Translations under genes and position numbers: made by a program
The notes under the pieces: generated by a model
What the model saw: only the letters and a program-made list of their open reading frames with translations
Databases searched by the model: none
What the model was told of the DNA's origin: nothing
In this document: positions 9,577 to 19,833 of the stretch, piece by piece
Numbering within the stretch: the first letter of the stretch is position 1
How the letters are laid out: the number at the start of each line of letters is the position of its first letter
NCBI RefSeq assembly: GCF_001704275.1
Contig: NZ_CP011533.1
Span: forward strand, 3,906,001-3,970,000
Direction of reading: 5' to 3'
Source of the DNA: Streptomyces noursei ATCC 11455
GTDB lineage: Bacteria; Actinomycetota; Actinomycetes; Streptomycetales; Streptomycetaceae
Length of the DNA stretch: 64,000 bases

Positions 9577-11094
9577 TCAGCCGGCGAACCAGCGGACGGG
9601 CTGGGGCCGCAGGTTCTCGTAGATGTGCTTGCTCTCCCGGTACTCGTCGAGTCCGCTCGGGCCGAGTTCGCGCCCGATGCCGGACTTCCCGAAGCCGCCC
9701 CATTCGGCCTGCGGCAGGTAGGGGTGGTAGTCGTTGATCCACACGGTGCCGTGCCGCAGCCGGGCGGCCACCCGGCGCGCGCGGGCGGTGTCGGCGGAGA
9801 ACACCGCGCCGGCCAGTCCGTACTCGGTGTCGTTGGCGAGCGCGACGGCCTCGTCCTCGGTGCGGAAGGTCTCGACGGTGAGGATCGGCCCGAAGGTCTC
9901 CTCCCGGACCACCTTCATCCCGCGGTGGCAGCCGTCCAGCACGGTCGGCCGGTAGAAGTAGCCGCCGGCGGGACGGACGTCGCTGGGCTCGGGGCGGGCG
10001 CCGCCGCAACGCAGGCTCGCCCCCTCGGTCAGCGCGGAGGCGACGTACGCCTCGACCTTCTCCAACTGCTGCTGGGAGACCAGCGGGCCGCACTCCACGC
10101 CCGGCTCGGTCCCCCGGCCGAGCGTGATCTTCTCGGCGCGGCGGGCGAGTTCGGCGACGAAGCGGTCCCGCACGGACTCCTCGATGATCAGCCGGGCGCC
10201 GGCCGAGCACACCTGCCCGCTGTGGATGAACGCCGCGTTCAGCGCCTGGTCGACGGCGGTGTCGAAGCCCTCGTCGGTGGCGCAGGCGTCGGCGAAGACC
10301 ACGTTGGGGTTCTTCCCGCCCAGCTCCAGGGCGATCTTCTTGGCGCCGGAGACCGCCGCCGCGCCCGCCTTCGTGCCGCTGGCCAGCCCGCCGGTGAACG
10401 AGAAGAGGTCCACGTCGGGGTGGTCGGCCAGCCGCTGGCCGACCGGCAGCCCGGCGCCGGTGACGATGTTGGCGACGCCCTCCGGCAGACCCGCCTCGAC
10501 CAGCAGCCGGATCAGGTACACCGTCGAGAGCGGGGTGACCTCGCTCGGCTTGATCACGAAGGTGTTGCCGGCCGCCAGCGCCGGGGCGATCTTCCAACTC
10601 GCCTGGAGCAGCGGGTAGTTCCAGGGCGTGATCAGCGCGCACACGCCGACCGGTTCGTGGACGACGACACTGTGCACGTCCGCGCTGCCCGCGTCCACGA
10701 CCCGGCCGCCGCTGTCGTTGGCGACCAGGTCGGCGAAGTAGCGGAAGGCGTTGGTGACGTCGTCGACGTCGACCCCGCCCTCTTCCAGGGTCTTGCCGGT
10801 GTCCCGGCTCTCGATCAGGGCGATCTGCTCGCGGTCGCGCTGGAGCAGGTCGGCGACCCGGCGCAGCAGCGCCGCCCGCTCGGCGACCGGCGTGCGGGGC
10901 CACACCCCGGCGCCGCCGTCGAAGGCCGCCTTGGCCGCCGCGACCGCCGCGTCGGCGTCCTCGGCGCCGCCCTCGGCGACCACCTGCAGCGTCGTGGCGT
11001 CGGCGGGGTCCAGGACCTCGCGCGTGGCGCCGGAGACGGCCGCCCGCCACACCCCGCCTACGTGAATGGTCTCGCTTGTCTCGGTTGCCGCCAC
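9577..11094 (-). CDS. betB: Betaine aldehyde dehydrogenase-type NAD(P)-dependent aldehyde dehydrogenase
   Basis: 505 residues from the start chosen (GTG giving VAATETSETIHVGG), which matches the usual family length; the frame extends to a GTG at 11160 but with a poor ribosome site. Core motifs are present: ALITPWNYPLLQASWK, the FTGG cofactor motif, LELGGKNPNVV with the general-base Glu, and SGQVCSAGARL with the catalytic Cys. It converts betaine aldehyde to glycine betaine, the last step of osmolyte synthesis from choline. It is the first gene of the minus-strand betaine operon, with choline dehydrogenase 82 bases downstream. Substrate is inferred from that context; the family is broad. Confidence 0.88.
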   Translation of the reverse strand: MAATETSETIHVGGVWRAAVSGATREVLDPADATTLQVVAEGGAEDADAAVAAAKAAFDGGAGVWPRTPVAERAALLRRVADLLQRDREQIALIESRDTGKTLEEGGVDVDDVTNAFRYFADLVANDSGGRVVDAGSADVHSVVVHEPVGVCALITPWNYPLLQASWKIAPALAAGNTFVIKPSEVTPLSTVYLIRLLVEAGLPEGVANIVTGAGLPVGQRLADHPDVDLFSFTGGLASGTKAGAAAVSGAKKIALELGGKNPNVVFADACATDEGFDTAVDQALNAAFIHSGQVCSAGARLIIEESVRDRFVAELARRAEKITLGRGTEPGVECGPLVSQQQLEKVEAYVASALTEGASLRCGGARPEPSDVRPAGGYFYRPTVLDGCHRGMKVVREETFGPILTVETFRTEDEAVALANDTEYGLAGAVFSADTARARRVAARLRHGTVWINDYHPYLPQAEWGGFGKSGIGRELGPSGLDEYRESKHIYENLRPQPVRWFAG

Positions 11095-11237
11095 GACGAT
11101 CTTCTGCCTTCCGCTTACCGATGTGTTGCGCCGGCGGCCCGGGGCCTCGGTGATCGCCACTGAGGCAACCGCCGGCCCGCCAGCAACGGGGACCCCTAAC
11201 CCAAAGCTCCGTTCCTATGCGCAAACATTCATCGAAA

Positions 11238-11251
11238 GTGACACGAGTCAC
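11238..11251. promoter_or_regulatory. Candidate operator dyad upstream of betaine operon
   Basis: GTGAC-ACGA-GTCAC, a perfect 5-bp dyad, lies in the 223-bp divergent region between the betaine operon (-) and the secreted-protein gene at 11384 (+). That region is less G+C-rich than its flanks. Position suits control of either operon. No binding protein is encoded in the window; assignment is speculative. Confidence 0.25.
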
Positions 11252-11383
11252 CGCCGAGTGCCCGACTCCTCCGCATGCGCCCGAATAGACCGGAACGTAC
11301 GCTAAATAGCCGTATGCCCACCCCGGAGCCTTCCGAGCGGCCCACCGCGGCCCCGGGAGCCCCTCCGGACGGGAGGTGCTGAG

Positions 11384-12166
11384 ATGACCCGCAGACGCCG
11401 CTCCCTCACCGCCCTGGCCTGCGGCGCGGCCGGGGCGGCCCTGACCGCCACCTGCATCGCCGCGGTCCCGGCCGACGACCCGGGCGACGAGGGCGACCTC
11501 GCCCACAAATCCGCCCAGGAGATCTCCGACGACGCCCTGCACAGCCTCCTCGGCGCGAAGTCCCTGCGCATGCGCACCGAGACCTCCACCGACGACACCA
11601 AGCTCGACCTCACCCTCGACCAGGACGGGAACTGCAACGGCAACATCGACAAGGGCAAGCTCGGCCGGGTCGACCTGATCAAACGCGGCAAGGACGTGTG
11701 GCTGAAGCCCGACGCCGCCTACTGGAAGAGCCAGCTGCCCGGCGACGAGGGCACCACCGCGGCCCGCAACTACCAGGACCGCTTCCTCCACGGCACCACC
11801 GACGACACCTTCCTCCAGAGCCTGGCCATCGCCTGCGACCTGCACGCCTTCCAGAAGTCGGTGACCCCGCAGCCCCCCGCGCCCGATCAGCCCTCACCCC
11901 CCGCGGTCACCCTCAGCAAGGGCCGACCCACCACCCACGAAGGCACCCGGGTCCTGCCCATCGTCAAGAAGACCGAGGACGCCACCCAGACCGTCTACGT
12001 CGCGATCAAGGGCACCCACTACCCACTGAAGATCACCACCCAGGTCGACGACGAGAGCAGCACCATCCTGCTCAGCGACTACGACCGGCCGGTCCCCCCG
12101 CACACCCCGGCCCCCGGCCAGACCGTCGACATCAACGCCCTGGAGAACCGCACCCAGGCCGCGTGA
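11384..12166 (+). CDS. Secreted or lipoprotein-like protein of unknown function
   Basis: 260 residues. The N-terminus has the form of an export signal: MTRRRRS, a hydrophobic Ala-rich stretch, then TATC at about residue 24. The cysteine is not preceded by a standard lipobox, so either a lipoprotein or a cleaved secreted protein is possible. The body looks like the LppX/LprG/LolA-like lipoprotein fold common in actinobacteria (SLRMRTETSTDDTKLDLTL, then GKDVWLKPDAAYW), with a proline-rich insert near 165-180. Such proteins often bind lipids, but no specific role can be given. It diverges from the betaine operon and is followed 87 bases later by a Uma2 gene; there is no evident functional link. 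Confidence 0.6.
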   Translation: MTRRRRSLTALACGAAGAALTATCIAAVPADDPGDEGDLAHKSAQEISDDALHSLLGAKSLRMRTETSTDDTKLDLTLDQDGNCNGNIDKGKLGRVDLIKRGKDVWLKPDAAYWKSQLPGDEGTTAARNYQDRFLHGTTDDTFLQSLAIACDLHAFQKSVTPQPPAPDQPSPPAVTLSKGRPTTHEGTRVLPIVKKTEDATQTVYVAIKGTHYPLKITTQVDDESSTILLSDYDRPVPPHTPAPGQTVDINALENRTQAA

Positions 12167-12188
12167 CGTTCGCCCCACGTGACGTTCG
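12162..12188 (+). repeat. Short direct repeat between the secreted-protein and Uma2 genes
   Basis: CGTGACGTTCG occurs at 12162-12172 and again at 12178-12188, a 16-bp period. The first copy contains the stop of the upstream gene. An AT-richer TACATACGTATCG follows directly. The arrangement could be paired operator half-sites for the Uma2 gene at 12254. Confidence 0.3.
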
Positions 12189-12253
12189 TACATACGTATC
12201 GTTGAAGCGTGCGGCTCCCCGCATCCCGCGGCGGAGCGGGGAGGAGCGGCACG

Positions 12254-12850
12254 ATGACCATCAGCCTTGAGCGGACCGAACGGATCGAGATGGCCGAGCC
12301 CGGTGAGCTGACGTTGGACCAGTTGTTCGATCTACTGGAGCGGATGCCCGTCCCCGAGGGATACAAGGTCGAGATCGTCGAGGGGACCGTTTACATGGCG
12401 CCGCAGCGGGACGTCCACTGGGACACCATTTTCGAGGTCGCGACGGCGCTCCGAGAGCGCTTCGGCGGGAAGAAAAGGCTGGTGAAGTCGGACGTACGGA
12501 TCGACTTCCCCGGCGAAAAGAACGGCTTCTGCCCGGACATCGCCAAGCTCGCCGAGAACGCCAAGAAGGAGAACGGCCGCTGGCGCTGCCAGGACGTCGA
12601 GTTCGTGGCGGAGGTCATCTCCAAGGGAACCGGGACCAACGATTACGGTCCCAAGAAGGCGGCGTACGCCGCCGCAGAAATCGCCGTCTATCTCATCATC
12701 GACCCCTACCTCGGCCGCTGCCGCGTCTTCACGCACCCCCAGGACGGCGAGTACAAGCGCGACCTCACCCTCGCCTACGGCGAACCGATCGACCTCACCG
12801 ACACCGTCCTCGGCATGACCCTCCAGACCGAGGATTTCCCGCGCGACTGA
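12254..12850 (+). CDS. Uma2 family protein (predicted PD-(D/E)XK nuclease fold)
   Basis: 198 residues, the usual length for the family. Motifs fit Uma2/DUF820: EGYKVEIVEGTVYMAP at the N-terminus, then CPDIA, FVAEVIS with the acidic residue of the nuclease-type core, and ND-(x)-GPKKAAYAAAEIAVYLIIDP. The fold is of the restriction-endonuclease type, but the biological role of Uma2 proteins, which are very numerous in actinobacteria and cyanobacteria, is largely unknown. The start ATG has a good GAGGAG site 8-13 bases upstream; a GTG at 12209 gives a longer, less likely form. It appears to be a single gene with its own promoter region. Confidence 0.85.
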   Translation: MTISLERTERIEMAEPGELTLDQLFDLLERMPVPEGYKVEIVEGTVYMAPQRDVHWDTIFEVATALRERFGGKKRLVKSDVRIDFPGEKNGFCPDIAKLAENAKKENGRWRCQDVEFVAEVISKGTGTNDYGPKKAAYAAAEIAVYLIIDPYLGRCRVFTHPQDGEYKRDLTLAYGEPIDLTDTVLGMTLQTEDFPRD

Positions 12851-12906
12851 CGGGCGGCCCGGCGAGCCGTCCCGGACGGCCGCGGACCGCGCGAGACACT
12901 GCCGCC

Positions 12907-13116
12907 ATGGCGAGCAAGGCACCCAAGGCAGTACTCCAGGGCGGTCCCGAGGGGATCAGCGAGCGGATCGTCGAGGTGGAGCCCGGAGGGGGCGACCTGA
13001 AGGTCGCGTACCGCGGCGGCTACGAGCACTTCCGGCCGACCGCGCGGGAGTGGGACACCGCCGACGGCCGACTGCCGGTCTACGAGTGGTGGGAGCGGAC
13101 CGAGCTGCCCGGCTAG
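12907..13116 (+). CDS. DUF5988-like small protein
   Basis: 69 residues with the pattern I associate with the DUF5988 family of short actinobacterial proteins: VLQGGPEGISERIVEVEPGG near the start, then AYRGGYEHFRPT and VYEWWERTE. No signal peptide or membrane segment. It lies 56 bases after the Uma2 gene on the same strand and converges with the operon ending at 13161. DUF5988 proteins are often found near biosynthetic or regulatory loci, but no biochemical role is known to me. The start ATG follows a short, weak ribosome site. Confidence 0.65.
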   Translation: MASKAPKAVLQGGPEGISERIVEVEPGGGDLKVAYRGGYEHFRPTAREWDTADGRLPVYEWWERTELPG

Positions 13117-13160
13117 GGCCTGTCGGCGACGGCGGCCCGGAGGACCCGGGCCGCGGGCGC

Positions 13161-14054
13161 TCAGCCGGTGGGTGCGAACGACTCCAGTGCGACCTGCTGG
13201 ACCCCCTCCTGCCGGGGCCAGTCGGATTCCGGCCCCAGGGCGAGGATCGCGAACTGGCGGCCGTCGGGGACGGTGAAGGCGCAGTCCACGGCCTGGACCC
13301 GGATGCCCAGGCGGTCGCTGTCGTAGGCGTAGGTCAGCTGGACGGCGCCGGCGCCGGCCGGACCCTGGCGCGGTTCGATGCCCAGTTCCTTGTAGCCGGG
13401 GTTGCCGGAGAGCCCCTTGGACGCCTGCTCCAGGGCCTGCCGCGGGGTGAGGTCGGGCTCGGTGATCTGGAAGATCTGCAGCAGGCTGCGGGAGTCCGGC
13501 GAGGTGTAGAAGACCCCGGTGGGGCGGAGCTCGCGCTGCCAGCCGTCGGGGACCGCGAGCGTGAAGCCCTTCTCGTCGTGGACGAGGTGGTAGCCGCTGG
13601 GGACGGGCGTGGCGGACGCGGAGGCGGTGGGCGACGCGGAGGCCGTTGCGCGGCCGGTCGGGGCGGCGGCGGTGGCGCTGCTCGCCGAGGCCGTCGGCCG
13701 GGCGGCCGGCCGGACGTCGGCACCCCGGCCCCACAGGAGGTAGCCGCCGCCGGCACCGACCACGACGACGGCGGCCACCGCACCGGCGATCAGGATCCGG
13801 GTCCGGCGGCCGGCGGCCGGGTCGGGGACGGGCCCGCCCGGGGTGTCGGCGCCCGGGTCGTACGACGGGCCGGGCGGGTACTCGGGCGCGGCGGGGCCGG
13901 CCGTCGGCCCGGGGGCGGTCGGCGGCGCGGGGGCGGTCGGCGGCGCGGCCGGGCGGGGCGGCATCGGGCCGGTGTACGGGCGGGTGGGACGCGTGGGGCC
14001 GGTCTCCCAGGACTGGGTGTCGGGGTTCCAGCGCGGTCCGGAGCCTGCGGGCAC
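13161..14054 (-). CDS. Single-pass membrane protein with Pro-rich cytoplasmic arm and extracytoplasmic domain
   Basis: 297 residues. Residues 1-80 are proline-rich and probably disordered; 86-108 form one membrane helix after an Arg-Arg pair; 110-150 are an Ala/Ser/Thr/Pro linker; 150-297 form a compact domain (SGYHLVHDEKGFTLAVPDGWQRE..., ending VALESFAPTG). This plan is common in actinobacterial proteins that resemble the sensor parts of serine/threonine kinases without the kinase. GTG start. It is the third gene of a tight operon: the stop of the preceding 127-residue protein is only 6 bases upstream, so it may work with the two motif-sharing proteins before it. Confidence 0.7.
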   Translation of the reverse strand: MPAGSGPRWNPDTQSWETGPTRPTRPYTGPMPPRPAAPPTAPAPPTAPGPTAGPAAPEYPPGPSYDPGADTPGGPVPDPAAGRRTRILIAGAVAAVVVVGAGGGYLLWGRGADVRPAARPTASASSATAAAPTGRATASASPTASASATPVPSGYHLVHDEKGFTLAVPDGWQRELRPTGVFYTSPDSRSLLQIFQITEPDLTPRQALEQASKGLSGNPGYKELGIEPRQGPAGAGAVQLTYAYDSDRLGIRVQAVDCAFTVPDGRQFAILALGPESDWPRQEGVQQVALESFAPTG

Positions 14055-14060
14055 GGCCGG

Positions 14061-14444
14061 TCAGCCCCCCAGGAGGGCGGCGACCGACTGCACCACCGCC
14101 GCACCGGAGGACAGCAGCCCCACCACGGCGCTCGCGTCGGTCAGCACCTCGCGCAGCCGGGCCAGCCGGCCGGGGGCGGCGGTGCCGGTGCCGGTGATCT
14201 CCTCCTCGGCGCCGGCGAGTTCGGCGGTCAGCGCCCGGACCTCGGGGGTCTCCACGGCCCGGCCGAGGTCCTCGCGCAGGGCGCGGACGGCCCGCAGCAG
14301 CTCCTCGTGGGCCGGGTCGGGGGTCACGCCGGCGCCCTGGACGTTGGCGCCGTGGTGGGTGACGGTGTTGTGGTCGCCAATGGCCAAGGCCCCCTGGACG
14401 CTGCCGATGTGGATGCCCTTGCCGGATGTGTCGTCTGATGCCAC
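14061..14444 (-). CDS. Small helical protein with N-terminal amyloid-like QGALAIGDHNTVT motif
   Basis: 127 residues. Residues 17-29 read QGALAIGDHNTVT, in a Gly/Val/Ile/Asn-rich N-terminal tail (about 8-33). The remainder (40-127) is predicted alpha-helical and Ala/Leu/Glu-rich (HEELLRAVRALREDLGRAVE..., then a hydrophobic Gly-rich end). Nearly the same motif, QGAVGIGDHNTIT, closes the membrane protein encoded immediately upstream. Motifs of this look occur in bacterial signalling and defence proteins where they are thought to nucleate amyloid-like contact between partners (BASS and RHIM-like motifs); that reading here is inference. There is a 1-base gap from the upstream gene, so the pair is certainly co-transcribed. 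Confidence 0.75.
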   Translation of the reverse strand: MASDDTSGKGIHIGSVQGALAIGDHNTVTHHGANVQGAGVTPDPAHEELLRAVRALREDLGRAVETPEVRALTAELAGAEEEITGTGTAAPGRLARLREVLTDASAVVGLLSSGAAVVQSVAALLGG

Positions 14445-14445
14445 G

Positions 14446-16269
14446 TCAGGACCTGCCCTTCGGGGAAGCGGAGTCGCTCTTGGGAGCGGGGTCGCCGTTG
14501 TTGGTGATGGTGTTGTGGTCGCCGATGCCGACGGCGCCCTGCGCGGACTCGACGTAGACCCCGCCGTCGGCGACGTGCACGATGCGCTGCTCGAACTCGG
14601 CGGTCTGGTACCCCGCCTCGTGCAGGGCGCTCTTCACCCCGGCCGCCACCCGCTGCTGGATGGTCTTCAAGTAGCGGGCGACGTCCATGTACTGGAAGAG
14701 CGACGCCTCGCCGATCGAGCCCAGTTCGCGGACGGCCGCGGCGGGGCCCTCCGGAAGGGCGGCGCCGTGGCCCTCGGTGGCCAGGCGCCATGCGCCGCCC
14801 ACCCCGCGCAGCAGGGTGAGCAGCGCCTCGCCGGCGGTGCGGGGGCTGCGGGTCAGCGCCCAGACCGCCTTGCCGAAGTGGTGGTGGTGACGGTACTGGT
14901 GGGCGATCCGGTCGGCGTCCTGGAAGAGCGGGCGCAGCGGCCACAGCACGTGCGGCGCCACCTCCATCATCAGCATGCCGCCCTGGGTGTGGACCCGGAC
15001 GAAGACCGTGGTGACCACGCCCTCGTGCCAACCGCCGACCCGGATCCGCAGGAAGTGCCGGCGGGTCTCGCCGCCCTCCTCCAGGGCGGCGAGACGGTGC
15101 GCCTCGAAGGCCACCGGGTCGTACGGCGCGGCGGCGCGGGTCGGCAGGCCGTCGACCGGCAGGAAGACGCACTGGTCGATTTCCAGGGCGCGCAGCCGGT
15201 CGCGGACCGCGTCCGCCATCGCCGGTGAGCCGGACGGCACCCGCAGCGCCTCGACGAGGGGGACGATCCGGGCGAGGATCTCGCCGTTGTCCAGCGGCAC
15301 GGCGGTGCCGTCGGTGCGGGGGACCAACTCCACCGACAGCGACCAGGGTTTGAACGGCTCGCCGGCGCCGCAGAACGGGTCACCGGGGCGGTACATCACC
15401 AGCGGCCCGTGCTGCTCGGTCCGCACCCGCTCGCGCAGCCGCTGGAAGCGCAGGCCCTCGGCGCGCTCGGCCGGGTCGGCCATCACGTCGGGGAAGCGCT
15501 CCCGGGACAGTTCGCGGGCCAGCGCGCGGGCGAACTGGCCCCGCTGGAGCGCGACCAGGACGGCCACCAGCACCGGCAGCAGCAGCGCCACCCAGATCGC
15601 GAACACGGCCGGAACGCCCGTGTCCGAGGTGCCCAGGGCGCCGCCCAGGTCGCTCCATCCGCCGCCGTAGGACGACGACGGGGTGGCGCCGATCTCGGCG
15701 AGCAGGGCGTCGATCAGGGCGAGCGGCGACAGCGCCGGCAGGATCCGCGGGAGGCTGCTGGCGAAGGCCAGCAGCGCCAAGCCCACCACGAAGAGCGTCA
15801 GCGAGATCCGGGCGTACCACCGCAGGACGAAGGAGACGGACCGGGCCCACCACGACGTCGCCGACAACCTGCGGACGAAACGGGCCAGGCCCAGCAGGAC
15901 GACCGGGCCGAGGTAGGCCGTCGCCATCCCCTGGGACAGCGGGATGGCGACGATCCACACCAGCAGGATCGCCGCCGACCAGCCGAGTTCGAGCCGGCGG
16001 GCGCGCAGGGCGTGGGCGAGCACCCGGGCCGCGTCGATGCCCAGGGAGGGGGCGGCGAACCGCTCCTCGTGGACGTAGAGCTCGTCGATGACGGCGTCGC
16101 GGAAGGTCTCGTCGAGGTACGTCCCGGCGCACAGCAGGCGGGTGGCCTCGCTGGCCCCGGGCGGGGTCGTGTGGAGCGGTGCGGGCGCCGCAGCGCCCGC
16201 GGATTCCTTGCGCAGTCGTGGCCGGCCCCCCGGCTCCCCCGGCTGCGCGGGCACCTCGTTGCCAGTCAT
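14446..16269 (-). CDS. Multi-pass membrane protein ending in amyloid-like QGAVGIGDHNTIT motif
   Basis: 607 residues. Residues 1-45 are Pro/Ala-rich and flexible; membrane helices are visible at about 97-112, 117-133, 153-172 and 221-241; then a large soluble region (about 250-570) with no domain I recognise. Residues 577-589 read QGAVGIGDHNTIT, followed by a short Asn/Ser/Lys tail. The motif recurs near the N-terminus of the next protein in the operon. The architecture, with a membrane or soluble module at one end and a short amyloid-like motif at the other, is what receptor/effector pairs in amyloid signalling show. No catalytic residues were recognised. First gene of the operon 16269 to 13161. 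Confidence 0.75.
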   Translation of the reverse strand: MTGNEVPAQPGEPGGRPRLRKESAGAAAPAPLHTTPPGASEATRLLCAGTYLDETFRDAVIDELYVHEERFAAPSLGIDAARVLAHALRARRLELGWSAAILLVWIVAIPLSQGMATAYLGPVVLLGLARFVRRLSATSWWARSVSFVLRWYARISLTLFVVGLALLAFASSLPRILPALSPLALIDALLAEIGATPSSSYGGGWSDLGGALGTSDTGVPAVFAIWVALLLPVLVAVLVALQRGQFARALARELSRERFPDVMADPAERAEGLRFQRLRERVRTEQHGPLVMYRPGDPFCGAGEPFKPWSLSVELVPRTDGTAVPLDNGEILARIVPLVEALRVPSGSPAMADAVRDRLRALEIDQCVFLPVDGLPTRAAAPYDPVAFEAHRLAALEEGGETRRHFLRIRVGGWHEGVVTTVFVRVHTQGGMLMMEVAPHVLWPLRPLFQDADRIAHQYRHHHHFGKAVWALTRSPRTAGEALLTLLRGVGGAWRLATEGHGAALPEGPAAAVRELGSIGEASLFQYMDVARYLKTIQQRVAAGVKSALHEAGYQTAEFEQRIVHVADGGVYVESAQGAVGIGDHNTITNNGDPAPKSDSASPKGRS

Positions 16270-16445
16270 CGGCCTCCCCCGTACCTGCCGTTGCGTGCCA
16301 CCGCGTATCCGTCACAACGCGCCGGCGCGGTGGGGCGGTTCCGCCGGCGCGCACCGTCACCCGGACGTGTGAAGGCATCGCAGCATAGAGGAGCGGAGGC
16401 CATCGTGTCAGCGCGTTATCGGCTCACGACGGGCCGTCAACGGGA

Positions 16446-16479
16446 CGAGCCCGTACGGCCGTTGGGCCGTACGGGCTCG
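16446..16479. terminator. Perfect 15-bp hairpin, mdh terminator
   Basis: Stem 16446-16460 with 16465-16479, loop GTTG. It lies 29 bases downstream of the mdh stop on the minus strand and upstream of the divergent end of the 14446-16269 gene promoter region. A perfect stem of this size is a likely intrinsic terminator. Confidence 0.75.
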
Positions 16480-16507
16480 GTGGGGTGGTGTTGCGGCGGG
16501 CGCCGGC

Positions 16508-17913
<1,406 letters not shown>

Positions 17914-19134
17914 TCAGGACGGCGCCATCGCCTTCTGGAGGGCGGCGTCCAGGGCCTCCAGAAACTGGTCGGTGGTGAGCCAGGGCTGGGCGGGGCCGAT
18001 GAGCAGGGCCAGGTCCCTGGTCATCTGGCCGCCCTCGACGGTCTCCACGCAGACCCGCTCCAGGGTCTGCGCGAAGCGGGTCACCTCGGGGGTGTCGTCG
18101 AGCTTGCCGCGGTGCGCCAGGCCGCGGGTCCAGGCGAAGACCGAAGCGACGGGGTTGGTGGAGGTGGCCTTGCCCTGCTGGTGCTGGCGGTAGTGGCGGG
18201 TGACGGTGCCGTGCGCCGCCTCGGCCTCGATGGTCCGGCCGTCGGGCGTCATCAGCACCGACGTCATCAGGCCGAGCGAGCCGAAGCCCTGGGCGACGAT
18301 GTCGGACTGGACGTCGCCGTCGTAGTTCTTGCAGGCCCAGACGTAGCCGCCGGACGACTTCAGGGCGGCGGCCACCATGTCGTCGATCAGCCGGTGCTCG
18401 TAGGTCAGGCCGCGGGTCTCGAAGTCGGTCCGGAACTCGCTGTCGAAGACCTCCTGGAAGAGGTCCTTGAAACGGCCGTCGTACTTCTTCAGGATCGTGT
18501 TCTTCGTGGACAGGTAGACCGGATAGTTGCGGTCCAGTCCGTAGCGGAACGACGCCCGGGCGAAGTCGCGGATCGAGTCGTCGTGGTTGTACATCGCCAG
18601 GGCCACGCCGGCACCCGGGAATTCGTGCACCTCCAGCTCGGTCGGCTCGCCGCCGTCCGCCGGGGCGAAGGTCAGGGTGAGCACGCCGGGGCCGGGGACC
18701 TTCAGCTCGGTGGCGCGGTACTGGTCGCCGAAGGCGTGGCGGCCGACGACGATGGGCCGGGTCCAGCCGGGCACCAGCCGGGGCACGTTCTCCATGATGA
18801 TGGGCTCGCGGAAGATCACGCCGCCGAGGATGTTGCGGATGGTGCCGTTCGGCGAGCGGTACATCGCCTTGAGGTTGAACTCCTCGACCCGGGCCTCGTC
18901 CGGGGTGATCGTCGCGCACTTCACCCCGACTCCGTACCGCTGGATGGCGTGCGCGGCGTCGACGGTCACCTGGTCGCTGGTGGCGTCCCGGTGCTCGATG
19001 CCGAGGTCGAAGTACTTCAGCTCGATGTCGAGGTACGGGAGGATCAGCCGGTCCCTGATGGACGACCAGATGATGCGGGTCATCTCGTCGCCATCGATGT
19101 CGACGACGGGGTTGGCAACCTTGATCTTGGCCAT
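17914..19134 (-). CDS. icd: NADP-dependent isocitrate dehydrogenase, eukaryote-like dimeric type
   Basis: 406 residues. Start [20 protein letters not shown] is the classic N-terminus of the dimeric, eukaryote-like NADP enzyme; further motifs include [12 protein letters not shown] (substrate loop), the [11 protein letters not shown] segment, and [12 protein letters not shown] (cofactor loop). It decarboxylates isocitrate to 2-oxoglutarate. Many streptomycetes instead carry the monomeric type; this class and its position beside mdh place two TCA enzymes together. The ATG follows a GAGAGGG site. The frame is open for about 410 bases upstream, but the added sequence shows no family similarity. 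Confidence 0.95.
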   Translation of the reverse strand: MAKIKVANPVVDIDGDEMTRIIWSSIRDRLILPYLDIELKYFDLGIEHRDATSDQVTVDAAHAIQRYGVGVKCATITPDEARVEEFNLKAMYRSPNGTIRNILGGVIFREPIIMENVPRLVPGWTRPIVVGRHAFGDQYRATELKVPGPGVLTLTFAPADGGEPTELEVHEFPGAGVALAMYNHDDSIRDFARASFRYGLDRNYPVYLSTKNTILKKYDGRFKDLFQEVFDSEFRTDFETRGLTYEHRLIDDMVAAALKSSGGYVWACKNYDGDVQSDIVAQGFGSLGLMTSVLMTPDGRTIEAEAAHGTVTRHYRQHQQGKATSTNPVASVFAWTRGLAHRGKLDDTPEVTRFAQTLERVCVETVEGGQMTRDLALLIGPAQPWLTTDQFLEALDAALQKAMAPS

Positions 19135-19259
19135 GAGATGGACGTCCCTCTCGCGGTTGGGGCACCCCCCGGACGTCGCCAAGTTACCCGCGTCACACAA
19201 GCACGCGGCGCTACGGCACGAGGTGTGCCGCAGCGCCGCGGGACGCTTCCGGACCGGCC

Positions 19260-19688
19260 CTAACGGACCGTGAAGTGGACGATGTCGTCCAGGAACGGGA
19301 TGTGGATCCACGGCTTGGGCTGCACCATCATGGCCAGGATCACGATCACGAAGCCCAGTCCGCCGTAGGTGATCAGGTCGGTGAAGCGGGAGCGGACGGC
19401 CAGCATCCCCACCGACGGCAGCGCCCACCGCAGCACCGCGCTGCCCAGCAGGGACAGCCCGATCACGATCGAGCCGATCCGGAAGGCGTCCAGCGCGACC
19501 AGCAGCAGCCCGAGGCCGACCCCGCCCAGTACGGAGAGCAGCGGCCACTGTCGGGCCGGCGCCGGATAGTCGCCCGAAGCAGCCCGGCCGCCGCCTTCGG
19601 GGCGGGCGGTGTCGCGGGTCAGCTGCGGAAAGCGGCGCGAGGTGCGCTGCGGCTCGGACGCACCCTCCGAGTGCGCTTCGGCAGCCAT
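19260..19688 (-). CDS. DUF3017 family membrane protein
   Basis: 142 residues. A polar N-terminal arm of about 45 residues precedes three hydrophobic segments (about 47-66, 70-88, 106-122), and the protein ends in a short charged tail with [16 protein letters not shown]. This matches DUF3017, a small actinobacterial membrane family that characteristically lies next to folD, as here (folD starts upstream at 20691). No function is known to me. ATG start with modest ribosome site. A 145-bp spacer separates it from folD. Confidence 0.85.
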   Translation of the reverse strand: MAAEAHSEGASEPQRTSRRFPQLTRDTARPEGGGRAASGDYPAPARQWPLLSVLGGVGLGLLLVALDAFRIGSIVIGLSLLGSAVLRWALPSVGMLAVRSRFTDLITYGGLGFVIVILAMMVQPKPWIHIPFLDDIVHFTVR

Positions 19689-19833
19689 GTGTGGCGGTCA
19701 GCCCCTTCCGGTGTCCAGGTCGGTGTCAAGAACGGGTCGAGAGTGCGGGACCGCGGGCGGCGGCCCCTTCCAGGCTCGCACGTCCGGGCCGGTGTGGCCC
19801 TTCCCCGTCGGGTGTGGGGCCGGGCCGTGCGGA

